A stretch of 64,000 nt of DNA from JAGOUA01 sp964645655 (GTDB lineage Bacteria > Patescibacteriota > Patescibacteriia > 2-12-FULL-60-25). The stretch is from contig CAZXZS010000003.1 in NCBI GenBank assembly GCA_964645655.1, positions 1 through 64,000 of the forward strand, given 5' to 3'. Shown here piece by piece: positions 9,268 to 18,555 of the stretch. Each line of letters starts with the position of its first letter. The first letter of the stretch is position 1. Below the pieces are notes generated by a model, which did not search any database, was not told where the DNA came from, and was given only the letters and a program-made list of their open reading frames with translations. Made by a program: the position numbers and the translations under genes.

Positions 9268-10194
9268 TCAAGACGGACGCGATCCCTCCGTCAACCAGGG
9301 ATCGATGAGCGCGATGGCCTCACGCTCGGTTCGAATGGCGTGGGCAAGCGGCTCGCGGCGGAACCAGGTGCGTTGGCGGCGGGCATAGAGCCACGTTTCG
9401 CGTAAGAGCCGGGCTTTCGTCTGCGTTTCATTGAACGGGCCGACCGTGAGAGCCTCCGCGAGGGTCCGAAAACCGATGGACTGCATGAGCGGGCTCGTTG
9501 GGGAGACGCCCCGCACGAGCAAGGCGCGGACTTCTGCCGGCCAACCGTCGGACCACTGCGCGGCAATCCTGGCCTCGATGCGCGCGCGGAGCTCATCCGG
9601 ATGCGGATCAAGGACGAGCTTCAGGAACGCATACGGGGGCGGGACGCGCGTTGGAGCGGCGGAGCCCGAGAGCGTCCGTTCCAAGGCGCGCAACACCCGG
9701 TGCGGATTCTGCAGGTCCGTGTGCGTGGCCGCCACGGGGTCGAGCTCGACCAAACGCGCACGACGCGCTTCGGGATGGAGGGCCAGGAGCGTTTCGCGCT
9801 GCCGCGGGTCTGGGGGACCCGTAAACACATACCCTTCCGAAAGCGCGCGAACATAAAGACCCGTTCCGCCCACGACGATCGGCAGATGGCCGCGACCGAG
9901 GATCTCATCGATGGCGGCGAGGGCCGCTTGTTGCCAGCGCGAAACGGTCCAGGCTTCGTCAGGGGCGCTTACGGCCAGCAGATGATGACGGATGCCCTCA
10001 ACGAAATACGCCTCCCCCGTTGGAGTGGCCTGCCAGCATCCCGTCGGGACGCCCGTGCCGATGGGCGCGTCACGATAGAGCTGGCGGGCATCGGCGTTGA
10101 TGATTTCGCCGCCATATGCTTTTGCCAACACCAACGATAGCGCCGTCTTGCCGGACGCGGTGGGCCCCATGAGGCAAAGGACGCTTGGGCGCAT
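9268..10194 (-). CDS. miaA: tRNA dimethylallyltransferase MiaA
   Basis: The 308-residue enzyme transfers a dimethylallyl group to A37 of tRNAs reading UNN codons. The P-loop GPTASGKT is at the N terminus, followed by the DARQLYRD motif and the substrate-binding GGTGLYVRAL motif. It follows miaB by a single nucleotide, and MiaB acts on the product of MiaA, so the two steps are encoded together. No Shine-Dalgarno sequence is visible; translational coupling to miaB is likely. Confidence 0.96.
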   Translation of the reverse strand: MRPSVLCLMGPTASGKTALSLVLAKAYGGEIINADARQLYRDAPIGTGVPTGCWQATPTGEAYFVEGIRHHLLAVSAPDEAWTVSRWQQAALAAIDEILGRGHLPIVVGGTGLYVRALSEGYVFTGPPDPRQRETLLALHPEARRARLVELDPVAATHTDLQNPHRVLRALERTLSGSAAPTRVPPPYAFLKLVLDPHPDELRARIEARIAAQWSDGWPAEVRALLVRGVSPTSPLMQSIGFRTLAEALTVGPFNETQTKARLLRETWLYARRQRTWFRREPLAHAIRTEREAIALIDPWLTEGSRPS

Positions 10195-10195
10195 G

Positions 10196-11524
10196 CTAGG
10201 CAGGGATCGCTTCCCCTTCTAGGACCCAAGCCTTCGCGGAAACCACGCGCATGGGCACGATCGTTCCGACCAGCGTCGCGTCTTTGGACGCGAACCGGCA
10301 GAGCTTCATCGATTCGGCGTTGCCACTCGCGAAGCCGTGGCCGACTTGTTCAACGAGGACGCGCACCTCCTTGCCGACGCACGCCTCGTTCTTGCGTAGG
10401 CTGATCGTTTCCATGAGCGCCTGCAGCTCGTCCCAACGGCGGCGCTTTTCGGCGGCGGGGACGTCATCCGGGAACAGCTTGGCCGCGAGCGTGCCGGAAC
10501 GTTGCGAATACTGGGCGTTGTACGAAATATCAAAACCGACGGCCTCATAGAGGCTGAGCGTCTCTTGGAAGTGCTCGGCCGTCTCCCCCGAAAACCCCAC
10601 GATGATGTCGCTCCCGAGGGCGAGGTCCGGACAGCGGGCCTTGATTTTCTCGATCAGCTCCAGATAGTGCTCGCGCGAATACTTGCGGTTCATGCGACGC
10701 AGGACCTCGTCATTGCCGGCCTGCACCGGCAAATGCAGATAGCGCACCTGCTTCGGCAGGGCGAGCGCATCGATCACCTCGTCGGTCATGGAGAGCGGGT
10801 GGGCGGCCGTCCAATGCAGGCGCTCAAGGCCGGGGAGCCGGTTCAGCTCCCAAAGGAGGGCCGCGAAGTGGTCCGCATAGGGATTTTCAGGCGAGAACGT
10901 CTCCGGATCGCTGGCGCGATAGGAATTGACGGTCTGGCCAAGGAGCGTGATCTCGATCACGCCACGCGCCAACAGGCCGCGCGCCTCATCGAGGACCTCC
11001 TTGGCCGGACGGTTCCGCTCGAGGCCGCGCGCATACGGGACCACGCAGTATGTGCAGAACTTGTTACAGCCGGTCTGGATCGTCAGGTAGGCCTGTGCGG
11101 ATGGCACCCGGAGCGGATGGATCTTCAGGTAATCGCGCTCGATCTCCTCCGAATTTACGAGCTCAGGACGCAGCTCAGCGATCCATTTCGGCAGGTGGAC
11201 CATGTCCGGCGTGGGAAAATAGAGGTCAGTCGCGGGCAGGCGCTTGCGGAACTCCCCTTTCTTATCGCGCCCCGGCAGGCACCCGGTGACGGCGACGATC
11301 AGCTTAGGATTCGCTTTTTTATACTCCAAATATTTCTCTTGCGAGCCATACACACGATCTTCCGCAGACTGGCGAACACTGCAGGTGTTCACGAGGATCA
11401 GGTCGGCCATCTCCTCTTTTTCCGTCGCGACGAACCCGAGCCCCTGCAACAAGCCGGCGATCCGCTCGGAATCGTTCTTGTTCATCTGGCAGCCGTAGGT
11501 GGTGATGTGGAAACGCGGGGACAT
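10196..11524 (-). CDS. miaB: tRNA-2-methylthio-N6-dimethylallyladenosine synthase MiaB
   Basis: The 442-residue radical-SAM methylthiotransferase adds a methylthio group to i6A37. The N-terminal UPF0004 domain (TTYGCQMNKNDSER) carries one cluster, the radical-SAM motif GCNKFCTYCVVPYARG binds the second, and a TRAM domain forms the C terminus. An open frame extends 44 codons upstream but is rejected. The ATG at 11524 directly precedes the conserved N terminus and lies 6 nt after a TTGAAT box, with TTGTCA 17 nt further up, so the mRNA is predicted leaderless. It heads the miaB-miaA-EVE-hypothetical-lepB run. Confidence 0.97.
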   Translation of the reverse strand: MSPRFHITTYGCQMNKNDSERIAGLLQGLGFVATEKEEMADLILVNTCSVRQSAEDRVYGSQEKYLEYKKANPKLIVAVTGCLPGRDKKGEFRKRLPATDLYFPTPDMVHLPKWIAELRPELVNSEEIERDYLKIHPLRVPSAQAYLTIQTGCNKFCTYCVVPYARGLERNRPAKEVLDEARGLLARGVIEITLLGQTVNSYRASDPETFSPENPYADHFAALLWELNRLPGLERLHWTAAHPLSMTDEVIDALALPKQVRYLHLPVQAGNDEVLRRMNRKYSREHYLELIEKIKARCPDLALGSDIIVGFSGETAEHFQETLSLYEAVGFDISYNAQYSQRSGTLAAKLFPDDVPAAEKRRRWDELQALMETISLRKNEACVGKEVRVLVEQVGHGFASGNAESMKLCRFASKDATLVGTIVPMRVVSAKAWVLEGEAIPA

Positions 11525-11530
11525 GCGCCC

Positions 11531-11559
11531 ATTCAAGCCGGTTCCGGAACGTTTGACAA
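11531..11559 (-). promoter_or_regulatory. leaderless promoter of miaB
   Basis: TTGTCA (11559-11554), 17-nt spacer, TTGAAT (11536-11531) and then 6 nt to the ATG on the minus strand. Confidence 0.65.
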
Positions 11560-11564
11560 GGCCG

Positions 11565-11593
11565 TTGGTGCGCGCGTGCCCGCCTGGTATCGT
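11565..11593 (+). promoter_or_regulatory. possible leaderless promoter of 11602-12354
   Basis: TTGGTG (11565-11570), 17-nt spacer, TATCGT (11588-11593) and 8 nt to the ATG. The -35 is weak. It lies back to back with the miaB promoter. Confidence 0.45.
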
Positions 11594-11601
11594 GCCGGCA
11601 T

Positions 11602-12354
11602 ATGGACCAACAAACCTCCTCCATCTCAGGAAAAGCGCTGGTATATGCCGCGGCATTCGTAAGCCTGGGCCTCTTTGGTGCCGGGGCCATAAAAGCCTAT
11701 ACCGATTACCGAACCTTCACGACTTCACAATCGAGCCTGTCGATTCCGGGATATGCGAGCCGGATCGTGACGTCTGACCGCGTGAAGTGGTCCATCCGTC
11801 TCGTGCGCATGCAGCAAGGGGCCGCCAGCAGCAGCCAAGCTTCCCTCGAACCGCAATTGCGCGCCGACATCGACCAGATCGTCCGCTGGCTGGAAGAGGC
11901 CGGGGTCCGCCAGCCGACCGTCAGCCGGCAACCGTACCAAGACAGCGGCTCGTACGGCTATGACATGCCGTACGGGACAACCCGGACCGCATCCCAGATC
12001 GTCGTCATCGAATCCGATCAGGTGAAGGAGCTCAACCAGGCGACGGGAGACATCGCGACCGCCCTTGCGGCACGCGGCGTGCAGATCGACCAGAACACGA
12101 CCGAATTCTTCCTTTCCAACCGCGACCAGCTCCGACGCGAACTGACGCAGGAAGCCGCCGAAGACGCCCGCCGGCAGGCGGATACGCTGAGCGGCGGACG
12201 CATCGACCGCCTGACGCGCATCGATTCGGGCGTCGTCTTGAACGTCACGCCCGTCAACAGCTACACGCCTTCGTATTACGGTGGCAATGACGACACGACA
12301 TCGCTCGAAAAACGCGTGGAGGTCAACTTGACGATGACGTATTCGTTAAAATAA
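11602..12354 (+). CDS. SIMPL-domain (DUF541) exported protein
   Basis: The 250-residue protein has one N-terminal hydrophobic segment (about residues 12-32), so it is exported or membrane-anchored. It then has a SIMPL domain: SRIVTSDRVKWSIRL, the long helix with DQVKELNQATGDIATALAARG, and a C-terminal beta stretch. The family has a BP26-like fold; its function in this group is unknown. It is divergent from miaB. A second SIMPL protein is encoded at 14225-14989, which shares the domain but little sequence, so these are old paralogues. Confidence 0.85.
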   Translation: MDQQTSSISGKALVYAAAFVSLGLFGAGAIKAYTDYRTFTTSQSSLSIPGYASRIVTSDRVKWSIRLVRMQQGAASSSQASLEPQLRADIDQIVRWLEEAGVRQPTVSRQPYQDSGSYGYDMPYGTTRTASQIVVIESDQVKELNQATGDIATALAARGVQIDQNTTEFFLSNRDQLRRELTQEAAEDARRQADTLSGGRIDRLTRIDSGVVLNVTPVNSYTPSYYGGNDDTTSLEKRVEVNLTMTYSLK

Positions 12355-12399
12355 GGCGGGTAAGAGAGAACCCGACCCGCTTCCCACTCACCACTTTCC

Positions 12400-12882
12400 A
12401 TGGAACAAAGCCCCCGATCAAAAAGTGCCATTGAAACGCTCCCGGACGCCCTCATCGCAACGATCAAGGAAACGCCATGGGCACGGCTCGACGTCCGCCC
12501 CGATGATGATGGCGGCTGGCCGCGCGGCGCGGCATATCGGGTGCGATATTCCCTCCCAGAGCTAGGCATCGAAACGTACAGCGAATACTTCGCGAAGGAC
12601 TTCCTCCCAAGAGGCATCCATCGAGGACGGTTCCTGAATCTCGATACGACGCCCACGAGGACCGTCGACTGGCTCATGAAGGAGATCCACCGGTTCCCCT
12701 ACGGGTTCTATTTTCAGGGGTTGCCAGAGTGCTGGGAGGTGTTCGGGAGCGGCTTCAAGACGCGGATGAAGCTCATCGTAAGCGAATGGGCCCGCGAAAA
12801 CGGAGAGCTAAACGCGAAACGGGCAGAGATCGCTCGCGCGATCGCCGAATACGTCCGAAAGAAAACGGCTAGCCAAGGCTAG
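12400..12882 (+). CDS. hypothetical protein, 160 aa
   Basis: The function is unknown. The protein looks soluble and mixed alpha/beta, with an aromatic-rich middle (RFPYGFYFQGLPECWEVFG) and a charged C-terminal helix. It follows the SIMPL gene by 45 nt on the same strand and ends inside a bidirectional terminator shared with eno. The ATG at 12400 has no clear Shine-Dalgarno sequence. The presence of a terminator right at its stop supports a real gene. Confidence 0.65.
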   Translation: MEQSPRSKSAIETLPDALIATIKETPWARLDVRPDDDGGWPRGAAYRVRYSLPELGIETYSEYFAKDFLPRGIHRGRFLNLDTTPTRTVDWLMKEIHRFPYGFYFQGLPECWEVFGSGFKTRMKLIVSEWARENGELNAKRAEIARAIAEYVRKKTASQG

Positions 12883-12889
12883 CCGTTTT
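12862..12889. terminator. bidirectional terminator between 12400-12882 and eno
   Basis: A perfect 13-bp stem (AAAACGGCTAGCC with GGCTAGCCGTTTT) with a 2-nt loop lies across both stop codons; the two genes overlap by 4 nt. Confidence 0.85.
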
Positions 12890-14156
12890 GCATCTCCTCC
12901 TCGATCTCCATCAGGCGATTATACTTTTCCACGCGCTCGGACCGGCTCAGGGAGCCCGTCTTGATGTATTCGGATCCGGCCGCCACGGCCAAGTCCGCGA
13001 TGAAGGTGTCCGACGTTTCCCCGGAGCGATGCGAAATGGACGTCTTCCAGCCCGCCCGATGGGCCATGCAGATGGCGTCGGCCGCTTCGCTGACCGTCCC
13101 GATCTGGTTCACCTTGACGAGGATGGCACTCGCCGCCTGCTCACGGATCGCCCGCTCAAGGCGCGTGACGTTCGTCACCAGGAAATCGTCACCGACGATG
13201 GCGCTGCGCTTGCCGAGGACGGGCAACGCATTGGTCCACGACTTCCAATCGTCCTCCGCAAACGGGTCCTCGATGGATTCGAAGGGATACGCCTCTTGCC
13301 AGGCGAGGTAGCGCTTCAGGAGGTCACCCGCCGTGAAAGAACGCCCCTCCCCACGAAAGACATACTTTTTTTGTTTCGCGTCGTACAGTTCGGAACTGGC
13401 GACGTCGGCAGCGAAGGCGACATCCTTGCCCAGCGCGTAGCCCGCCTTCTTGACGGCCAGCGCCAACGTCTCAAACGCATGCTCGACCGACGGAAGCCGC
13501 GGCGCAAACCCGCCCTCATCGCCCACCGTCGTCGCGAACCCTTCGGCGGCGAGGACGTCACGCAACGAAGCGAAGACTTCCGCCCCACACCGGATGCGCT
13601 CCTTTAGAGGCCCCTTCTTGGGAACGATCATGCACTCCTGCACGTCCATCGACCAATGCGCGTGTGCGCCGCCATTCAGCACGTTCATCGTCGGCACCGG
13701 CAATGAGGCGGGCCTGATGAACGAAAACGTCTCACGCAGCGAGGCCCACAACGGGGTACGGCGCTCGAGGGCCGCGACTTCTGCGCACGCAAGGGAGACG
13801 GCGAGCAGCGCATTTGCCCCCAATTTCTTCTTGTTCTCCGTCCCATCGAGGTCGATCAGGACGTGGTCCAGGTCGCGTTGGCGAAAAATGGATTTCCCTT
13901 GCAGCGCTTTGGCGATCGGGCCGTTCACATGCTTGACGGCCTTTAGGACGCCCTTGCCGCCATAGCGCTTGCCGCCATCGCGCAGCTCCCATGCCTCGTG
14001 CGAACCGGTCGAGGCCCCCGACGGGACCTTCGCTTCGGCCGTCGCCCCGGAATGCAGGGTGACGCGGCACGCCACGGTGGGATTTCCACGCGAATCAAGA
14101 ACCTCACGCGCGCGCACGGATGCGATGGTCGGACGGGAAAAGAGCGAAAAGAACAT
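12879..14156 (-). CDS. eno: enolase
   Basis: The 425-residue glycolytic enzyme interconverts 2-phosphoglycerate and phosphoenolpyruvate. It has the N-terminal AREVLDSRGNPTV motif, the SGASTGSHEA loop, the metal ligands (Asp in FAADVASSE, Glu in ESIEDPF, Asp in VGDDFLVTN) and the ISHRSGETSDTFIADLAVA signature. A TGG-TATACT extended -10 ends 10 nt before the ATG, so the leader is only a few nucleotides. It is separated by a terminator from the gap-pgk-SIMPL operon. Confidence 0.98.
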   Translation of the reverse strand: MFFSLFSRPTIASVRAREVLDSRGNPTVACRVTLHSGATAEAKVPSGASTGSHEAWELRDGGKRYGGKGVLKAVKHVNGPIAKALQGKSIFRQRDLDHVLIDLDGTENKKKLGANALLAVSLACAEVAALERRTPLWASLRETFSFIRPASLPVPTMNVLNGGAHAHWSMDVQECMIVPKKGPLKERIRCGAEVFASLRDVLAAEGFATTVGDEGGFAPRLPSVEHAFETLALAVKKAGYALGKDVAFAADVASSELYDAKQKKYVFRGEGRSFTAGDLLKRYLAWQEAYPFESIEDPFAEDDWKSWTNALPVLGKRSAIVGDDFLVTNVTRLERAIREQAASAILVKVNQIGTVSEAADAICMAHRAGWKTSISHRSGETSDTFIADLAVAAGSEYIKTGSLSRSERVEKYNRLMEIEEEMQNG

Positions 14157-14187
14157 AGCCGCGATCAGTATACCATATCGCGGAGAC

Positions 14188-14218
14188 CAAAAACGCCCGC
14201 CATCGTGACGGACGTTTT
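14188..14218 (-). terminator. terminator of the gap-pgk-SIMPL operon
   Basis: A 10-bp stem with G-T pairs (AACGTCCGTC with GGCGGGCGTT) is followed by TTTTTGG on the minus strand. Confidence 0.7.
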
Positions 14219-14224
14219 ATCGCG

Positions 14225-14989
14225 TTACCGGATCTCGTAGGTGACGGAAACGGTCGTCTGCACGTCCTGCGTTCCGGATTGGATGGACGGGGCCGGAGCC
14301 ATCGCGGAGACGGCCGCCTCGCGCCCGTAATACATGGGCGTCGGACCCGGATCGCTCCAACCGCTCTCCGAGAAGGAGACGACCCGGACGATATCGACGC
14401 CAAGGGCGCGAGCCAGGGCCTCCGCGCGCTTCTTCGCGTCCTCCAAGGCTTCCATGCGGGCCTGTTCGCGAAGCTGCGCGGGCTCGTCGATGGTGAATTG
14501 GACGGTATTGACCTGGTTGATCCCCAAGGCAACGCCGCGCTCGAGGACGGTGCCGACCTTGTCGAAGTCACGGACCTTCACCGAAAGGTTCTGCGTGAGG
14601 ATGTACCCCTGGATCACCATCGGTGACTTGGAATAGTCGTAGTTGGGATTGAGGGCGTAGCCGGAGGTCTCGAGGTCATCCTCCTTGATGCCGAGGTCTT
14701 TCATGGCTTGCGTCACGGTGTTCATTTTCGCCGTGTTCGCCGCCTGGGCTTGGGCCGGGGTCGGCGATTGCGTCACGACGCCGAATTGGACCAAGGCGAG
14801 CGTCGGCTTGGACGTGACCTTCCCTTCACCCTGGATCGTGATGGTGTCACGGACCGTGGCCGGCTTGCCGATATACTTATGCTCGACCGCCGCGTTCCAG
14901 GTCTTCACGCCCACGAACACGGTGAGGACGACCAATAAAATTCCCCCGAGGGCCACCAGCACCGGCTGCTCTTTGTAAGAAACGGCCAT
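14225..14989 (-). CDS. SIMPL-domain (DUF541) exported protein
   Basis: The 254-residue product has a transmembrane anchor at about residues 9-29 and a classic SIMPL domain with ITIQGEGKVTSKPTLALVQFGV, the tandem helix motif and SGYALNPNYDY. The ATG at 14989 is chosen because the hydrophobic anchor begins just after it; the long upstream frame is antisense to pgk's tail. It follows pgk by 16 nt and ends before a terminator, so it is co-transcribed with gap and pgk. No direct link of this family to glycolysis is known. Confidence 0.88.
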   Translation of the reverse strand: MAVSYKEQPVLVALGGILLVVLTVFVGVKTWNAAVEHKYIGKPATVRDTITIQGEGKVTSKPTLALVQFGVVTQSPTPAQAQAANTAKMNTVTQAMKDLGIKEDDLETSGYALNPNYDYSKSPMVIQGYILTQNLSVKVRDFDKVGTVLERGVALGINQVNTVQFTIDEPAQLREQARMEALEDAKKRAEALARALGVDIVRVVSFSESGWSDPGPTPMYYGREAAVSAMAPAPSIQSGTQDVQTTVSVTYEIR

Positions 14990-15005
14990 AATTTGCAGAA
15001 AAGTA

Positions 15006-16214
15006 TTAAGATTTTTTCGCCAGGAGAGGACGCAGTCCCGGCAAGGATTCGCCTTGCCGCAAGAAGTCCAGCATCGCTCCGCCTCCTGTAGAAACGAAAC
15101 GGAGCCGATCCATGACACCTGCGGCCGCCAGGACCGGTAGCGTATCCCCTCCCCCCGCGACCACCTGGGCCTTGTGGGGCAGGAACCCCAAATATCTTGC
15201 CAAACCGCGCGATCCGGCCGCGAAGGCGTCGATCTCCGTGACGCCCATGGGGCCGTTCCAGACGACGCGCGCCGCCTTACGGATCGCATCGGCCCACAAG
15301 ACGAGCGTGCGCGGCCCAACATCCACGACGGCCTCGTCGGCCGCGATGCCGTCGGCATCCGTGATGCGGGTCTTTGCCCCCTCCTCGATGCGCTTCACGA
15401 CGACGTAATCGATCGGCAGATGAACATTTCTATGCTTGAGGAGCGCGAGTGCGGCTTTCGCTTGCCCCGGCTCGACATACGAGATCCCCACCTTCTTGCC
15501 ACGCGCAGCTTCGCACGCGACCGCCATCGCACCCCCAAGATAGAGCGCCTCGACGCTCTTCTGCAGCGCCTCAAGCGTCGGGAGCTTGCTGGATATCTTT
15601 TTTCCCCCGAAGAAACCGATGGCCTGGGAACGCTTGGCGACGCGGACGGCCTGCAACTGATCGACCTCTTCCACGAGATTCGCCCCCGCATATGCCGGGA
15701 GCCGCTTCGGGATCCCGACGATGCTCGCATGCGCCCGATGGCAGGCCCCGAAGGCATCGTTCACATAGATCTCCCCGAGGCCGGCAAACGCATTCGCCAA
15801 CGCGACCGCGTTTTTTTCCTCACCGGCGTAAAAGCGGGTATTCTCCAATAAGAATACGGAGCCAGGACGGGCGACGGTGGCGGCGCGTAGAAGCTCCTGC
15901 CGCCCTTTTGCGTCCATCACGTCCTCCTCTCTCCACTCCACCTTCAGTCGATGACGCGCGAGAAACGGCAGCAGCCTCTTCGTCGAGAAAGCCCGGTCCT
16001 TCGCCGAGGTCGGGCGGCCAAGATGCGTGAGGCAGATCACGACCGCTCCAGCGCGCTGCAAGCGATGGATGGTCGGAATGACCCGCGCGATCTTGCGTTC
16101 GCTCTCCGGATCAAGCGCCGCATCCAACGGGATATTCCAATCGACCCGAAGCAGGACGCGCTTGCCGCGCCAATCCCCAAGGTCATCCGGCAAAGGGCGC
16201 AGCGGCATACTCAC
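15006..16214 (-). CDS. pgk: phosphoglycerate kinase
   Basis: The 402-residue enzyme makes ATP from 1,3-bisphosphoglycerate. VLLRVDWNIPLD, the LTHLGRP substrate loop, ENTRFYAGEEKN, and the nucleotide-binding GGGDTLPVL and STGGGAMLDFL motifs are all present. The GTG at 16214 overlaps the gap stop codon as GTGA, which indicates coupled translation; an ATG two codons later is the alternative. Confidence 0.98.
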   Translation of the reverse strand: MSMPLRPLPDDLGDWRGKRVLLRVDWNIPLDAALDPESERKIARVIPTIHRLQRAGAVVICLTHLGRPTSAKDRAFSTKRLLPFLARHRLKVEWREEDVMDAKGRQELLRAATVARPGSVFLLENTRFYAGEEKNAVALANAFAGLGEIYVNDAFGACHRAHASIVGIPKRLPAYAGANLVEEVDQLQAVRVAKRSQAIGFFGGKKISSKLPTLEALQKSVEALYLGGAMAVACEAARGKKVGISYVEPGQAKAALALLKHRNVHLPIDYVVVKRIEEGAKTRITDADGIAADEAVVDVGPRTLVLWADAIRKAARVVWNGPMGVTEIDAFAAGSRGLARYLGFLPHKAQVVAGGGDTLPVLAAAGVMDRLRFVSTGGGAMLDFLRQGESLPGLRPLLAKKS

Positions 16215-17218
16215 GCGATCCGCTTGCCCACCATCAAGGCCAGTTCAACCAAGCGATGGCTATACCCCCATTCGTTATCGTACCAACCGACCACCTTCAC
16301 CAGATCGCCACCGACGACCCGGGTCAACCCCAGGTCGATGATGCACGAGGCCGGATTCCCGATGAAATCTGAGGAGACGAGCGGCTCGTTCGTGACCTCC
16401 AGGAGACCTTTCCAGGCTTCGCTCGCGGCCGCGTCCGTAAACGCCTGGTTCACCTCTTCGACCGTGACGGGACGGCCAAGCAGCATCGTACAGTCCGACA
16501 ACGAGACCACCGGCGTCGGGACGCGCACGGAAAGCCCATCAAACTGGCCCTGGACGCTCGGTAGGACCAACCCGACGGCGCGCGCGGCCCCCGTGGTCGT
16601 CGGGACGATGTTTTCGGCCGCGGCACGGGCGTCGCGCAAGTCCTTCGCGGGAGCATCTTGCAACACTTGGGAGGCCGTGTACGAATGCACGGTCGTCATG
16701 AGCGATTTCTGGATCCCGAACGCCGATTGCATGACGGCCATGAGCGGCGCCAGGCAGTTCGTGGTACAGCTGGCATTGCTCACGATGCGCTCCTTACCCG
16801 TCAACGCCGCATCATTGACCCCGATGACGAACGTGGGGATATCATCCCCCTTCGCCGGTGCCGACAGGACGACGCGCTTCGCCCCGGCCTTGAGATGCCC
16901 TTCCGCGCCGGCGCGATCCGTGAACCGGCCCGTGCATTCGAGGACGACATCAACCTCGAGCTCGCCCCAGGGCAGCTTGGCGGGATCCTTTTCCGCATAG
17001 ATCGGGATCCGGTGGCCATCGATGAGGAGGGCGCCATCCTCCGAAGAGACGGGGCGGTGGTACGCGCGATACACGGTGTCGTGACGCATGAGATGCGCCA
17101 AAGTCGCGGCGTCCGTGAGATCGTTGACGGCAACCACCTGCGCGTCCGCCACTTCCCGAAGCAGCTTGAGCGCGTGGCGACCGATGCGACCGCACCCGTT
17201 GATGGCGATATTCAGCAT
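16211..17218 (-). CDS. gap: glyceraldehyde-3-phosphate dehydrogenase, type I
   Basis: The 335-residue enzyme carries the NAD-binding INGCGRIGRHA motif and the catalytic Cys in SNASCTTNCLAPL, with the downstream His and the NEWGYSHRLVEL C-terminal signature. The ATG at 17218 is used; a TTG two codons upstream is less likely. A TATGCT box lies 8 nt before the ATG, so the transcript may be leaderless. It is the first gene of gap-pgk-SIMPL. Confidence 0.98.
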   Translation of the reverse strand: MLNIAINGCGRIGRHALKLLREVADAQVVAVNDLTDAATLAHLMRHDTVYRAYHRPVSSEDGALLIDGHRIPIYAEKDPAKLPWGELEVDVVLECTGRFTDRAGAEGHLKAGAKRVVLSAPAKGDDIPTFVIGVNDAALTGKERIVSNASCTTNCLAPLMAVMQSAFGIQKSLMTTVHSYTASQVLQDAPAKDLRDARAAAENIVPTTTGAARAVGLVLPSVQGQFDGLSVRVPTPVVSLSDCTMLLGRPVTVEEVNQAFTDAAASEAWKGLLEVTNEPLVSSDFIGNPASCIIDLGLTRVVGGDLVKVVGWYDNEWGYSHRLVELALMVGKRIA

Positions 17219-17263
17219 ACGCAACCAGCATACGCCTCTTTCCCCTTTTCAGAAATACATCCG

Positions 17264-17290
17264 ACACAAAAAACGGGCCGAAGCCCGTTT
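17264..17290 (-). terminator. terminator after 17300-18535
   Basis: AAACGGGC and GCCCGTTT pair over a 4-nt loop, followed by TTTTTTGTG on the minus strand. Confidence 0.85.
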
Positions 17291-17299
17291 CCGTCCGAA

Positions 17300-18535
17300 C
17301 TAGGACGCCTGCGCCACCACGTTCACCCACACCCGGAATACGATGGACGACTTGCTGCACGCCGGGGTGGCCGTGCGGCAGCGAGGCTCGCCGGTGAGGG
17401 TGAGTTCGGTCTTCCCGACCGCGCCCGCCTTGAAGGCCATGGATTGACCGCTCACGGGCGCGAGGACCGTCGTGTTCTCATTGGTGACGGCACTCCAGGC
17501 ATAGTCATCCCCAAGCTTGAGGACGACCCGATCGCCCGTTTCGGCTTGGACCGTCGTACCGTTGTCGCGCAACCCGATCACGCGAGACGTGGCGTTCACT
17601 TGGGAGAGATTGCGGACGAAATACGCCTTGAGGTCAAGCGAGTTCGCTTCGGCGCGGGCCCACACGTCGACGCGGTCACCGACCGCGAGCGCCTTCTTGT
17701 TCATGCGCAGGTACTGGCTGAACACGAGGGAAGACGAGCGGATATCAACACGATAGGTCTTGCCGTCGGTCGCGAGGACCTGCAGGCGGCCATCTTCGAT
17801 CGCGCTCACCGTGCCCTCGATCTGGACGCGGACGAGCGGGACGCGGATATTGATCTTTTCCGCGAGGACGTTCTCGTTGTCGCGGTTCCCGACGGCATTC
17901 ACGGTGACTTCGGCGCCGACGACGAGGCTTGCCGCGGTGGTCGCCTCACCGTTCTTGAGGACCTTGGTCTTCTCATCGACCATGACGGCCTGATTCCCCC
18001 GTTTGGCGGTCTTGACCACGAGGCTCTTGCCGTCGGTCGCGACGGAGGCGATCGTACCGACCAAGGTCACGCGCTGGATGCGGATCGACTGGTCGTGGAT
18101 GCGGCTGGCAAGGACGTCTTTTTCGGCTTGGACGGCACCTTGGACCGTCAGCTGGTCGCCGACGCGGATATCGCCGAAGGCGATCGCGGAACCGGAGCGC
18201 GGGACGAACTTCGTTTCTGCATTGGTGCGAATCTTGAATGTCCCTTCACCGACCTTCAGGACGATGTCCGTCCCCGAAAGCGAAGACACGGTCCCGACGA
18301 TCGTGATTTGCTTTTGCTCTGGGGCTGGCAGCTTTTTGCGAAGCACGGCCTCGAGCGCGGCAGGGCTGAGCTTGTCGGCAAGCTTTTCAACTCCCTCATG
18401 CGAGCGGTCTAGCTTCTCAGAAAAATCGATCTGGCTGATCACGGAAGGGGTCACGATCGGCCCACGGGCGAAGGTCGCGACCGGAGTGAGGGCCGCCGTT
18501 AAGGCGATGCCCGCGGAAAGAAGGGAGGTACGCAT
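17300..18535 (-). CDS. secreted DUF5666-repeat protein with chagasin-like C terminus
   Basis: The 411-residue protein has a Sec signal peptide (about residues 1-23, ending TFARG). It then has at least three OB-like beta repeats of the DUF5666 type, each opening with a variant of ITIVGTVSSLSGTDIVLKV. The last 80 residues (GDRVVLKLGDDYAWSAV, a Gly-rich turn, then FRVWVNVV) resemble the Ig-like fold of I42 protease inhibitors (chagasin), a weaker call. It is the third gene of the sigma factor-DUF5667 operon, 20 nt after the second, and ends at its own terminator. The context suggests an envelope or extracellular target of that sigma system. Confidence 0.75.
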   Translation of the reverse strand: MRTSLLSAGIALTAALTPVATFARGPIVTPSVISQIDFSEKLDRSHEGVEKLADKLSPAALEAVLRKKLPAPEQKQITIVGTVSSLSGTDIVLKVGEGTFKIRTNAETKFVPRSGSAIAFGDIRVGDQLTVQGAVQAEKDVLASRIHDQSIRIQRVTLVGTIASVATDGKSLVVKTAKRGNQAVMVDEKTKVLKNGEATTAASLVVGAEVTVNAVGNRDNENVLAEKINIRVPLVRVQIEGTVSAIEDGRLQVLATDGKTYRVDIRSSSLVFSQYLRMNKKALAVGDRVDVWARAEANSLDLKAYFVRNLSQVNATSRVIGLRDNGTTVQAETGDRVVLKLGDDYAWSAVTNENTTVLAPVSGQSMAFKAGAVGKTELTLTGEPRCRTATPACSKSSIVFRVWVNVVAQAS

Positions 18536-18555
18536 AGAGATGTTAATTAATGGAT

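Noticed and set aside
11525..11656. 44-codon N-terminal extension of MiaB
   Set aside because: The extension would cross the promoter and does not resemble MiaB; the ATG at 11524 precedes the conserved domain.
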